This document shows, piece by piece, positions 53,445 to 62,718 of a stretch of DNA of 64,000 nt. The notes beneath the pieces were generated by a model. It worked only from the letters and a program-made list of their open reading frames with translations, was not told the origin of the DNA and ran no database searches. The translations under genes were made by a program, and so were the position numbers. This DNA is from Kolteria novifilia (lineage in GTDB: Bacteria > Planctomycetota > Planctomycetia > Kolteriales > Kolteriaceae). The number at the start of each line of letters is the position of its first letter. Within the stretch, counting starts at the first letter, position 1. The DNA lies in assembly GCA_007748055.1 (NCBI GenBank), contig CP036279.1, positions 7,068,001 to 7,132,000 of the forward strand, read 5' to 3'.

Positions 53445-55466
53445 CTAGAAGAGGCGCGAGATGTCGAGCCCGAAAACGAGGATCATCAACCCGATGATGA
53501 GGAACAGCCCCATGTAGTTGGCGATGAGCAGAATCCGCTCGCTCGGCTGTCGACGCAGCACCAACTCGTAGAGCAGGAAAACCATGTGCCCCCCGTCGAG
53601 AATCGGGATCGGCAAGAAGTTGATGATCGCCAAGTTGATGTTGAGCATCCCCAGGAAGAGCACCAGTTTCGAGAAGTCGTACGCCAGCGAGTAGGCGACC
53701 GTCCCGATGAAAATCGGCCCCGCGAGGTTCTGGTACGAGATCGTTCCCTGAATCAGCCCACGCAGGAGAAGGTAGAGTCGCACGACCGAGGTTCGCGTCC
53801 GCTCGAGGCCGGCCCAAAGGGCTCCGCCGATCGACTCCTCTTGCCGAACCTCCTCGGCGACTTGGAAGTTCATCCCCCGCTGCCAGAAAGGCCAGGTCGG
53901 ATCGGCTTCCGGTTCGAGACTCACCTCGACCAACTCGGTCGCGGTCTCCGGTGCGTCGCTGGCGCCCTGCTCGGCACTCTCGTGCTTCACCCAAAGTTTG
54001 ACCTTGCGGACTTCCGGCGACTGAAGTGCCCAGAAGACCGTCGGCCATTCCTCATCTTTGACATCGATTTCGTACGGTTTCTGGGGCTTGCCCTCGACTT
54101 CGTAGATGAACTCGATTTTTTTGACGACATCACCCGGTTGGAGGCTCGCCCCGCTCTTTCCCGAAGGATCGACGATCGTCGCTCGCTGGGCGGGAGAGCC
54201 GGGAGTGACGCGACGAATCCGCGGGGAGACTTGAAAAGCGATCCCCAGCGACGGAATCCCCATCGGAGCGTCGCCGTCGAACCAGATGCGTCCCGCGTTG
54301 CGGTCGATCCAGGTCGGCGTGTCGTCGGGAGTCACTTTGACGTTGACGGTACGCTGCCGCTTGTCCTCGCGCAAGAGCGTGAGGGTGACCTCTTGGCCCG
54401 CCTTGGCGGCGATGATGTCCGCCAAGCGCATGGGATCAAAGTCGGAAACTCCGTCGACAGCCTGGATCGTGTCGGCACCAGGAATGATCTGAGCCGGGTT
54501 CCCCTCCTCGTCGACGGCGCGTGTCGCGGGCGAATCGGCTTGGATCGCGACGATCTTCCCCGGCGTCATTTCCAGGCCGAGCCGGCGAATGTGATTGGTC
54601 TCAAGCGCGACGTCCACCGTGGAGGTCGACTTGCTCCCCTCGGCACCCTTGCGCTCGAGCGTCAAGGTCGCCGGTTCGCCCTCGCCAGCGAACATCGCCT
54701 CGGCGTACTCGAGATAGGTTCCGACCTTGGTGCCATTGACGGCGATGACTTCATCGCCCGCGATGGGCGCGTCGCCCTTAATTCTGGCGGCCGGGCTGTG
54801 ATCGCGCACCGGCATCGACTCGGAGAGGATCAACCCTTGGCTCTCGGTCACGCCGATCTGCGGCTTGAGGTCGCTTTGCTTCGGCCGGACATCAAAATAG
54901 AGCTTCTTGCCGTCGCGCTCGACGACGAGATGAACCGTCTCGTACTTCGGGTTGGTCAGGGCAACCTCATTGACGAGCATCTCGTAGTCGGCCGGCGAAT
55001 GGCCGTTGACGGAGATGATGTTGTCGCCCGAATGGATCCCGGCTTCCCAGGCGGGCATGCCCGGAACCGCCGCGCCGATCAACGCGGGTATCGACGGTAC
55101 GCCGATGCCGTAGGCGACCGCGTAGCAGACGAACCCGAAGATGAGGTTCATCGTGACACCGGCGGAGATGATCGCCATCCGCCAACCGACGGACTTGTTC
55201 TGGTAGGAACGGGCATCGTCGATTGGTTCGTCGATACCGGGGGTATCGGTTTGGCCGAGCATCTTCACGTAGCCGCCGAGCGGAATCGCGGAAATGGCAT
55301 ATTCGGTGTCACCTCGGCGAAAGCTGAACAAGACCGGCCCAAATCCGATGCTGAAGCGTTCGACCAGCACACCAGCCCAGCGAGCCACCATGAAGTGGCC
55401 GAGTTCATGCACGAAAATAACTAAACCGAGCGCGATTAGAATCGCGACGATACGGATCGGGTCCAA
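53445..55466 (-). CDS. rseP: RIP metalloprotease (site-2 protease)
   Basis: A 673-residue intramembrane zinc protease of the M50/RseP family, which cuts membrane-anchored anti-sigma factors and signal-peptide remnants. HELGH (His20, His24) is in the first helix, and the third ligand lies in NFLPIPILDGGHMVF near the C-terminus. Between them are three PDZ-like segments (MPAWEAGIHSGDNIISVNG, AGDEVIAVNGTKVG, SPAQRATI...LQPGDVV); at 673 residues it is longer than E. coli RseP (~450). TTG 55466 is the start, set by AAGGAGG seven bases upstream. It overlaps the dxr 3' end by 31 bases. Confidence 0.93.
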   Translation of the reverse strand: MDPIRIVAILIALGLVIFVHELGHFMVARWAGVLVERFSIGFGPVLFSFRRGDTEYAISAIPLGGYVKMLGQTDTPGIDEPIDDARSYQNKSVGWRMAIISAGVTMNLIFGFVCYAVAYGIGVPSIPALIGAAVPGMPAWEAGIHSGDNIISVNGHSPADYEMLVNEVALTNPKYETVHLVVERDGKKLYFDVRPKQSDLKPQIGVTESQGLILSESMPVRDHSPAARIKGDAPIAGDEVIAVNGTKVGTYLEYAEAMFAGEGEPATLTLERKGAEGSKSTSTVDVALETNHIRRLGLEMTPGKIVAIQADSPATRAVDEEGNPAQIIPGADTIQAVDGVSDFDPMRLADIIAAKAGQEVTLTLLREDKRQRTVNVKVTPDDTPTWIDRNAGRIWFDGDAPMGIPSLGIAFQVSPRIRRVTPGSPAQRATIVDPSGKSGASLQPGDVVKKIEFIYEVEGKPQKPYEIDVKDEEWPTVFWALQSPEVRKVKLWVKHESAEQGASDAPETATELVEVSLEPEADPTWPFWQRGMNFQVAEEVRQEESIGGALWAGLERTRTSVVRLYLLLRGLIQGTISYQNLAGPIFIGTVAYSLAYDFSKLVLFLGMLNINLAIINFLPIPILDGGHMVFLLYELVLRRQPSERILLIANYMGLFLIIGLMILVFGLDISRLF

Positions 55467-56602
55467 GCCTCAGCCTCCTTACGGGCCCATTGGTCCACCG
55501 ACAGCAACACATCCAGCGTCGGTGCTGAATCGAACGGGTGACTCTCCAGAATATCCTCACAAAGCCGGACGATGTCCGGAAATCTGATCTGCCCCTCGAG
55601 AAAGCGAGCGACGGCGACTTCATTCGCGGCGTTGAGCGCGGCGCCACTGGTCCCTCGACGTTTGACCACGTCAAAACCGAGCCGCAGCGCCGGATAGCGC
55701 TCGAGGTCGGGTTCCTCGAAGTCGAGCCGGCCCAACGACGCGAGGTCGAGCTTGCGCGCCGGACCCGGAAGTCGGTCCGGGTAAGTAAGCGCGTACTGAA
55801 TGGGAAGACGCATGTCGGGTGGCGAAAGTTGCGCGATCACCGACCCGTCGACAAACTCCACCATTGAGTGGATCATCGATTGCGGATGGATGACGACATC
55901 GATCTTCTCCGCGGGAAGGTCGAAAAGCCAGTGCGCCTCGATCACCTCGAGCGTCTTGTTCATCATCGTCGCGGAATCGATCGTGATCTTCGTGCCCATC
56001 TGCCAAGTCGGATGACGAAGGGCTTGCTCGACGGTGATGTCCTCGAACGATTCGAGCGGGGTCGTCCGAAAGGGCCCACCCGAGGCGGTCAGGATGATGC
56101 GTTCGATCTCGCGATGCGGCGAACCGGCCATGCTCTGCAGGATCGCCGAGTGTTCGCTGTCGATCGGCAACAAGGAGCATCCATTTCGCTCGGCAAGTTC
56201 CGTGACGATCGGACCTCCGACGACGAGCGACTCCTTGTTGGCCAGCGCGACCGACTTTCCCGCCTCGAGAGCCCAGATCGTCCCGCGCAGCCCGGCGGCG
56301 CCCACCATCGCGGCCACGACGACGTCGGTCTCCTCCGCGGTGACCATCCGGTGAATACCCGACTCCCCCCAGAGCAGTTCGCTATCGTCGGGGAGAGCTT
56401 CGCCGTCGACGACCTCCTTCAGAGAGCCATCGGTGAGGGTGACCCAAGCGGGGTTGTGGGTCCGCGCCTCCTCGAAGAGCGTCTGCCAACTCCGATGCGC
56501 CGAGAGGCCGACAACGCTCAACCGGTCCGGTAGCGCGTCGACGACCTCAAGCGTCTGCGTACCAATCGAACCAGTCGCACCGAGAATCACAAGGTTCTTC
56601 AT
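55436..56602 (-). CDS. dxr: 1-deoxy-D-xylulose 5-phosphate reductoisomerase
   Basis: A 388-residue DXR, the second enzyme of the MEP isoprenoid pathway, converting DXP to MEP with NADPH. The NADPH site is LVILGATGSIGTQTLEVV at the N-terminus; ALANKESLVVGG and LPIDSEHSAI mark the catalytic/metal region, and TASGGPFR and HPTWQMGTKITIDSATMMNK the substrate loop. The 31-base overlap with rseP forms the dxr-rseP order seen in many bacteria. ATG 56602 lacks a strong ribosome site. Confidence 0.96.
   Translation of the reverse strand: MKNLVILGATGSIGTQTLEVVDALPDRLSVVGLSAHRSWQTLFEEARTHNPAWVTLTDGSLKEVVDGEALPDDSELLWGESGIHRMVTAEETDVVVAAMVGAAGLRGTIWALEAGKSVALANKESLVVGGPIVTELAERNGCSLLPIDSEHSAILQSMAGSPHREIERIILTASGGPFRTTPLESFEDITVEQALRHPTWQMGTKITIDSATMMNKTLEVIEAHWLFDLPAEKIDVVIHPQSMIHSMVEFVDGSVIAQLSPPDMRLPIQYALTYPDRLPGPARKLDLASLGRLDFEEPDLERYPALRLGFDVVKRRGTSGAALNAANEVAVARFLEGQIRFPDIVRLCEDILESHPFDSAPTLDVLLSVDQWARKEAEAWTRSVSSRF
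55474..55480 (-). promoter_or_regulatory. Ribosome binding site deciding the rseP TTG start
   Basis: AAGGAGG on the minus strand, seven bases before TTG 55466. It lies within the dxr coding region and allows rseP to be translated by coupling. Confidence 0.8.
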
Positions 56603-56905
56603 GAGTCAGCGTGGCGTTCCGGGGCGGATGTCGTTCGCGATCACGTCGTCGCGGTGAACCATCGATTCTAGCCCAATGTCGGAAAACGAGACAAGGTCGT
56701 CGTTCTGGAAGCGACGACACCACTTCCGGCGGGGATCTCGGTGTTAGAACGGGACTCGCGGCCCAACCGCCCTCGGCCATTGGGAGGCCAGGCGAACCTC
56801 GTCGAACTGCATTCCAAACGCAAGAGACGCCAAGCCCCGTGGAGCCCTCTAGGGGCGAGCCACAAGTCTCGACGTCTCCTCCAATCGACGTAACTTAAGT
56901 GATGG
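56603..56905. other. Intergenic region upstream of dxr
   Basis: This 303-base gap lies between the first VWA gene and dxr on the same strand. No gene, repeat or terminator was recognised; it presumably holds the dxr promoter. Confidence 0.4.
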
Positions 56906-58774
56906 CTAGATCTTCTTCACCTTCACCTTGGCCCGTTTCGCGCGATCTTCTTTGGATAGGTGATGGGTGTCCTTGCCTTCGGTGAACTCGACGCCGACCT
57001 TTCCGCCAATCTCACGACGAGCCGCTTCGGCCCACGGCGTCCCCGGATGCTTGTCGAGGATGCGCTGGTAGTGGAACTTTGCTTTCTCGGCATATTCTTT
57101 GTTTTTCTCCGAGCCTCTCAGCTTCGGGATCCCCTCCACTTCGCCCAAAGTGGCCAGTTTGTCGATCCATTTGATGTGCCAACCATTGTTCTTCTTGGGA
57201 TTCTTGAGAACCTGGGGGTTCTGTTTGAACTGCGAAAGCCTGTAGTTGTATTCCTCGCAGCGGACCTTCGCCTTGAGAATACGGGCCAGCGCGAGATCAA
57301 AATTGGCTTGCCAGCGCGGAATCGTCTCCGAATCGTAGCCTTTTTCGACCGATTCGAGCATGGGAATGGCGGTCTGGGCGAACGCCAGGTAGCGGGCGGC
57401 CTGCTTCTGTTGGGACTCCAACTCGGGCTTCCACGAGTTCTCGTGAAGCCAGTGGTTCGGCCAGTCGTGACGCCAGATCTTGTTGGCTTGCTGGGTCACT
57501 TCCATGAGCTTGCGCCGCATGGGCGAGCCGCCAACCTCCTTGTAGTAGTCGGCTTTATTGCCATAGTTGGGACGATAGCGGTTGAGGACCTCCAGGGCGT
57601 AGTCGGGGCCGCGAACGCGATCGTCCGGGTAGATGAAGTAAATCCCGCCCGTTTCGCGAGCCACTTGCACGAGGTTGAACGGACCGAAACCGGACTTGTA
57701 GCGACCCTCGTTGAACGCGACCCGGGTCACTTCGTCTTCACGGGTGTAGGGACCACGTTTGACCGGCAACCAGAAGGTGAAGCCATACTGGGGATCCTTC
57801 CAGGTATCGTGAATGACGTTCAACCCGAACGTCGCCATCGGTCCGAGCACGTAGATTGGCACCCGGTTGCGGCGGCAGAGGGCGACGGTCTCATCGCCTT
57901 GCGTCAAATCGTCGCCAATCTCGTCAGTGATGACGACGACCATGAGCGTCCGTCGTCCGCTGGTCTGGTAGCTTCGGTATTTGAGAGCCGTGTCACGAAC
58001 CGCTCGGAAGAGGTTCTCCTGGCCCGTCTCGTCGTCCTTGATCGACTTGATCGCTTTGCCGATCACGTCGTTGTCGTTGGTCGGCTTGTCGGTAAGGAAT
58101 CGGGTCTCCTTGCCGACGCTGACGACCGCGGAGAGAAGGGCGGACTCTTTGTTGACGCCGAGTTCATCGAGTTCGTGGTAGACCCGCTTGAGCTTCTTGG
58201 CGATCGTCTCTCGACGTTCTTCCAAGCTGCCGGAGGAATCGAGGATCCAGGCGACGATGACTTTGTTCTTGTCGAGCTGACGAAGGATCTCCAAGGTGAT
58301 CCGGTCGATCGCCCCGGAATCGCCGCCGCCCCCGACGGAGACGGTCTGGCCCTTGAGGCCGGTCACCATCGAGTCGAGCCCCATGTTCGCCACTCCGAGA
58401 GCCAGCGGCCGCGAAAGGCTCCGGTCGGTCAGCACTGCCGCTTCGGCGACTTGTGGTTGGCTGGACATCGTCGGCGCCTCGGACGGAAGCGCCTCGGAAG
58501 CAGGCCCAGAGCCAGACGTGGGAGTCAACGATACGGGAGTCTCGAGGTCGAGTTCCTGGTCCTCCACTTGCTCCTGGAACTCTTCCTGTTCCTGAATCTC
58601 CTGGATTTCCGTGATGACGGTGACGCGCTTCGGCTTGATCTGCGCTTCAATCACCAGCATCCAGAGGACCCAGAGGACGGCCAAGTGGACAGCGACGCTG
58701 ATCCCAAACTGGGGTGAACTGCTCGCAAATCGCTTCATCGGCGAGTCGCCGAACAGATTCTTGAGCCACGCCAT
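56906..58774 (-). CDS. VWA-domain protein with TonB-like membrane anchor (paralogue 1)
   Basis: A 622-residue protein. The single N-terminal helix (22-42, FGISVAVHLAVLWVLWMLVI) has Ser26 and His30 spaced as Ser16/His20 of TonB. An acidic, proline-containing linker (~45-110) leads to a von Willebrand A domain with intact MIDAS D179-x-S181-x-S183 (WILDSSGSL) and VVVITDEIGDD. The C-terminal ~250 residues are unfamiliar and charged (NRYRPNYG, PRWQANFDLALARILKAK, DKHPGTPWAEAARREIG). ATG 58774 follows GGGAGAG. It is a tandem paralogue of the next gene. It is probably anchored facing the periplasm; function unknown. Confidence 0.8.
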   Translation of the reverse strand: MAWLKNLFGDSPMKRFASSSPQFGISVAVHLAVLWVLWMLVIEAQIKPKRVTVITEIQEIQEQEEFQEQVEDQELDLETPVSLTPTSGSGPASEALPSEAPTMSSQPQVAEAAVLTDRSLSRPLALGVANMGLDSMVTGLKGQTVSVGGGGDSGAIDRITLEILRQLDKNKVIVAWILDSSGSLEERRETIAKKLKRVYHELDELGVNKESALLSAVVSVGKETRFLTDKPTNDNDVIGKAIKSIKDDETGQENLFRAVRDTALKYRSYQTSGRRTLMVVVITDEIGDDLTQGDETVALCRRNRVPIYVLGPMATFGLNVIHDTWKDPQYGFTFWLPVKRGPYTREDEVTRVAFNEGRYKSGFGPFNLVQVARETGGIYFIYPDDRVRGPDYALEVLNRYRPNYGNKADYYKEVGGSPMRRKLMEVTQQANKIWRHDWPNHWLHENSWKPELESQQKQAARYLAFAQTAIPMLESVEKGYDSETIPRWQANFDLALARILKAKVRCEEYNYRLSQFKQNPQVLKNPKKNNGWHIKWIDKLATLGEVEGIPKLRGSEKNKEYAEKAKFHYQRILDKHPGTPWAEAARREIGGKVGVEFTEGKDTHHLSKEDRAKRAKVKVKKI

Positions 58775-59192
58775 AAGATGCTCTCCCGAGTACTAGTCGA
58801 CCGCCAACTCGCCCTCATCACGGCATTGGATGGGCCAAATTCGCGGAAAACGCGATGAGATCTTCCTCTTGGACGCGCGAAACAGGGTTGGAGTTCCCAA
58901 ACCTCTCGGAGTGAAGGGGTAAAGAGTCGGCCTCTTTAACGTTCCTTCATGGTCCGTGAGCAGAAATCCGTCCAAGGAAGGCTGGGCCACGATGAAACTG
59001 CCAAGACAGCTCCTTCAGCCCCGTGCGGAGGACGAGCGTGCCGCGGACGAGCCGTCAGCCAATTCGCTCGCAACACCTCCCGAGCGGGAGGTGAACCCTT
59101 CCTACAATCCTATCCCATCCCCTTCGGAATGGGAATCGTCACGTCCCACCTTTTCCAAGGCATCACGTGCGAGCCGCCCACTCGGGCACAAC
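58775..59192. other. Gap between the two VWA genes
   Basis: These 418 bases contain a short hairpin at 59115-59134 (CCCATTCC-GAAG-GGGATGGG on the minus strand) about 60 bases after the upstream VWA stop, without a T-run. Nothing else is recognised. The two VWA genes may have separate promoters. Confidence 0.5.
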
Positions 59193-61037
59193 TCACAACT
59201 GCTTCACTTTAACTTTGGCTCGTTTGGCACGGTCCTCGGCGGAGAGATGGTCCCAATCGTGACCCTCCTCGAGTTGGATGCCGACTTTCCAGTTCATCTC
59301 CCGCTTGGCGGCTTCCGCCCAGGGGGTCCCTGGGTGCCGTTTGATGATTCGATCGTAGAAGAAGCGGCTTTTTTCGATCTCCGCCTTTCGAATAGCGGCG
59401 TTTTTGTCCTGTTTTGAGTCCTTTTTGTCCCCAAACACGCGGACTTCGTCGCCCCATTTGATCCGCCAGCCGTTGTTTTTCTTCGGATCCTTCAAGACAC
59501 GAGGCTTCTTACGAAACTCTTCCAATGCCAGGCCATACTCCTCGCATTGGACTTTCGCCTTCAGGATACGCGCCATCGTCAGGTCGAAGTTCGCCTGCCA
59601 GCGGGGAATCGTCTCCTCGTCGTACTGATCGGCCACTTGCTCGAGCAGCGGGATCGCTTTGGAGGCGAACGAGAGGAAGCTCAAACACTCCTTCTGGCGC
59701 TGGTCGATCTCCTTGTTCCACACGCTCTCATGGATCCAGGGATACGGCCACGCGTGTCGCCAGAGTTTGTTCCCCTGGGTAACAACCTCGACGAGACGAC
59801 GACGGAAGGACGACGCCCCCGTCTCCTTGTAGTAGTCCCCCAGATCGCCGTAGTTGGGACGATAGCGGTTGAGAATCTCCAGTGCGTAGCGTGGACCGGG
59901 GACACGTTCATCGGGATAGAGAAAGTAGATCCCACCCGTCTCCCTGGCCAGCTGAACCAGAGCGAAGGGACCAAATCCGGAACGGTAGCGATGTCCATTG
60001 AACGCCACGCGCGAGACCTCGTCAAATCGCGTAAAGGGGCCACGACGTAGCGGCAACCAGAACCGGAAGCCGTGCTCGGGATCGGTCCACGTGTCGTGAA
60101 TGACGTTCAACCCGAAGGTCGCCATCGGCCCCATGACATAGATCGGGACGCGATTTCGCCGACAGAGCGCCACGGCTTCGTCGGCCTGAAAGCCGTCATC
60201 GCCGATTTCATCCGTCACCAAAATGAGAACCAACGATCGACCGCCACTGGTTTGATATCGCCGAAACTTGATGGCGGCGTCGCGAATCGCCCGGAACATG
60301 TTCTCTTGGCCGGTGCCGTCGTCGACAATCGAGCGGATCGCTCGTTTGATTTCCTCGTTGTCGTTCGTCGGTTCGCGTAGGAGAAATCGCGTCTCTTGCC
60401 CAACGCTCATCACCGAGGAAAGTAGGGCATTCTCGCTGTTGACCCCCAACTCATCGAGTTCGCGATAGATCCGCTCGAGTTTCGAGGCAATCTTCTCCCG
60501 TCGTTCGGCCAAACTTCCCGATGAGTCCATGATCCAAACGACGAGCGACTTGTCCTTGTCGAGCTGGCGCAGGATCTCCAGCGTGATGCGATCGACCGCC
60601 CCCGAATCGCCCGTGGATCCGGTCGAGACCGTCTCCCCCTTGATGCCGGAGACCATCGCATCGAGTTTCGTGTCGACCAAGCCATAGGAAAGAGGGCGAA
60701 CGACGCTGCGGTCGGTGACGGTGAAAGCTTCGGCCATCGCCTGCATCGCTTCACTGGGAGTCGCGATCGAGTCCATCTCGCCCGCGAGGCCGCCTCCGCC
60801 ACCGCCTCCGGGATTCAGGGAGACAGGCGTGCTGAACTCGACCCCCTTCTCGTTGAGCAGTTCGTGGAACTCTTCCTGCTTTTCGAGCTCTTGAATCTCG
60901 GTGATGACCGCGACGGTCTTGGGTTCGATCTGGGCTTCCATGACGCGTAGCCAGAGAATCCACAGCACAACCACGTGGATCAGCACACTCACGCCGAATT
61001 GCGGTGTCTTGTTCGCCACGTGTTTGAAGAAACCCAT
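59193..61037 (-). CDS. VWA-domain protein with TonB-like membrane anchor (paralogue 2)
   Basis: A 614-residue protein collinear with 56906-58774. The N-terminal helix FGVSVLIHVVVLWILWL carries Ser17 and His21 in the TonB spacing. A linker with a glycine run follows, then a VWA domain (MIDAS D171-x-S173-x-S175 in WIMDSSGSL; LVTDEIGDD), and the same C-terminal region (RYRPNYGDL, PRWQANFDLTMARILKAK, HPGTPWAEAAKREM), ending in AKRAKVKVKQL versus AKRAKVKVKKI. The linkers differ most and the VWA and C-terminal parts least. ATG 61037 follows GGAGGGAG. It is the first of the tandem pair, with a 418-base gap to the second. Confidence 0.8.
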   Translation of the reverse strand: MGFFKHVANKTPQFGVSVLIHVVVLWILWLRVMEAQIEPKTVAVITEIQELEKQEEFHELLNEKGVEFSTPVSLNPGGGGGGGLAGEMDSIATPSEAMQAMAEAFTVTDRSVVRPLSYGLVDTKLDAMVSGIKGETVSTGSTGDSGAVDRITLEILRQLDKDKSLVVWIMDSSGSLAERREKIASKLERIYRELDELGVNSENALLSSVMSVGQETRFLLREPTNDNEEIKRAIRSIVDDGTGQENMFRAIRDAAIKFRRYQTSGGRSLVLILVTDEIGDDGFQADEAVALCRRNRVPIYVMGPMATFGLNVIHDTWTDPEHGFRFWLPLRRGPFTRFDEVSRVAFNGHRYRSGFGPFALVQLARETGGIYFLYPDERVPGPRYALEILNRYRPNYGDLGDYYKETGASSFRRRLVEVVTQGNKLWRHAWPYPWIHESVWNKEIDQRQKECLSFLSFASKAIPLLEQVADQYDEETIPRWQANFDLTMARILKAKVQCEEYGLALEEFRKKPRVLKDPKKNNGWRIKWGDEVRVFGDKKDSKQDKNAAIRKAEIEKSRFFYDRIIKRHPGTPWAEAAKREMNWKVGIQLEEGHDWDHLSAEDRAKRAKVKVKQL

Positions 61038-61706
61038 CAGCGCATCTCCCTCCGATCGCGAACCACTCGCGTTCGGCGACGGCGTTGCTCGACGTTTCCA
61101 ACACTCTCGGTCACGCGGCTATCCATCGTGCGGCACACCTCACGGCCCTTTCCCCGGAAACCGTGAAGCTTGACGTCCTCGATTCATCGACAACGCGGTG
61201 GCGAAGAACCGATCCACTCTCAGTCACCCAATGGCGCTGGGGTTGAGTTCGTTTGGCGAAGAGGTGGTGCTTCCGCGCCGCTTTCTGGGGGGAAAGCGGC
61301 TCCCAACCATTCATCCTGGCCGAAAACAGTGCCGTTCGCAAGGAGCTTCCTCACAGGATTCCACTGAAGTCACCAATTCCGTCGGACCGACCAATCACCT
61401 CGGCAATGTTCCCCGTCCGCTCCGAAGCGTCCGCCCATTTTTCCTGAGCGAGATCACCCATCCAGTTGTCCCATCCCTTACGCGAGTTTCAAGTTCGTTT
61501 CCGCTCCCGCTTGACTCCTCTCCTCCTACGAAGGTCGTCGCCGTCACCGATAAGTCCCCACGGCCTGGCCACAACGAATCGAAACATCGCCCCTTGGGGC
61601 GCGATTGGCCCGATTCGAGACGCCCCTCTTACTCCAATCCACCGCGAGCCATAAGAATCAGAGCGGGCCCGATTGACCAACCTGACCGGCCAAATGAGCG
61701 CACCCC
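61038..61706. other. Divergent intergenic region
   Basis: These 669 bases lie between the VWA pair and the DapA-family gene and should hold two promoters. Open frames here lack protein-like character. No repeat family seen elsewhere in the window occurs in it. Confidence 0.45.
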
Positions 61707-62669
61707 ATGAACCACGCAACCGTTCTCCCTTCAGAGATGATCAAGCCCAAGCGCAAGATTACCGGTATGTCCGCCATCTTGCTCCCGTTTGACGACCAGG
61801 GACGGGTCGACTGGGACGGCTTCTCCGCTCACCTACAGCGTACCCTCGACGCGGGACTGATCCCGGCGATCAACATGGACACGGGCTACATCAACCTCTT
61901 GGGCGACAAGACCAAGATCGATGTCCTCGACCGCGCGAAAGAGCTGCTGGGATCGCGCTCCTTCGTCGCCGGGGTCTTCGTCAAGGATCGAAAAGGCGAC
62001 TCCTTCAATTTGGATGCCACCAAGCGAGCATTGGTTCCCATTCTCGAGCGGGGGGGACTGCCGACGATCTTCCCTTGCCACGGACTCAAGTCGCTTTCGG
62101 AAGAGGGCTACATCGACGCGATGGCGGCGATTGCTCGCGAAGCTTCCCAGTTTTTGGCGTTCGAGCTCGGGACGATGTTCGCTCCTTTTGGCCGTGTCCT
62201 CGAACTGGACACCTACGAACGGCTGCTGGAGATCCCCGAGTGCGTCGGCGCCAAGCATTCCTCCCTCTCGCGCCGACTCGAATGGGACCGGATCCAGCTT
62301 CGCGATCGCAAGCGCCCCGAATTCCGGGTCCTCACGGGAAACGATCTCGCCATCGACATGGTCATGTACGGCAGCGACTATCTCCTCGGCCTGAGCACGT
62401 TCGCTCCCGACTTGTTCGCCAAGCGCGACCGGTATTGGGAAACGGGTGACCCCGAGTTCTATGAGCTCAATGACTGGCTCCAGTATCTCGGATTCTTCAC
62501 GTTCCGGGCCCCCGTCCCGGCCTACAAGCACAACGCGGCCCAGTTCCTGAAACTGCGCGGCTGGCTCGGTTGCGATGATACCCACCCGGACTCACCAACG
62601 CGCCCGGCGACCGATCGCGAGGTCCTCGCCACGATCGCAAAGCACTTGAACATTCTCGCGAGCAGCTAG
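61707..62669 (+). CDS. DapA-family (class I aldolase) protein
   Basis: A 320-residue TIM-barrel protein of the dihydrodipicolinate synthase/N-acetylneuraminate lyase superfamily. The Schiff-base lysine is expected in [16 protein letters not shown] (~residue 184); the N-terminus [20 protein letters not shown] matches the family start, and FPCHGLKSL replaces the usual nicotinate-like loop. Typical GTTGE and Tyr-133 signatures of true DapA are not evident, so it is probably a catabolic lyase or dehydratase of unknown substrate rather than the lysine-pathway enzyme. It precedes an Old Yellow Enzyme-type gene by 49 bases, a likely operon. Confidence 0.8.
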   Translation: MNHATVLPSEMIKPKRKITGMSAILLPFDDQGRVDWDGFSAHLQRTLDAGLIPAINMDTGYINLLGDKTKIDVLDRAKELLGSRSFVAGVFVKDRKGDSFNLDATKRALVPILERGGLPTIFPCHGLKSLSEEGYIDAMAAIAREASQFLAFELGTMFAPFGRVLELDTYERLLEIPECVGAKHSSLSRRLEWDRIQLRDRKRPEFRVLTGNDLAIDMVMYGSDYLLGLSTFAPDLFAKRDRYWETGDPEFYELNDWLQYLGFFTFRAPVPAYKHNAAQFLKLRGWLGCDDTHPDSPTRPATDREVLATIAKHLNILASS

Positions 62670-62718
62670 AAGAGCCCAGTCCCTCTTCGCGCCCACTCGC
62701 GATTCGGAGCGTTCGATC

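Noticed and set aside
53586-55424. A 612-residue open frame opposite rseP, and a similar 585-residue one opposite the VWA gene at 56960-58717
   Set aside because: No domain, signal or motif; composition mirrors the complementary codons of rseP and the VWA gene.
61707-62669. Lysine-pathway dapA
   Set aside because: Key DapA signatures are not evident and no diaminopimelate genes are adjacent.
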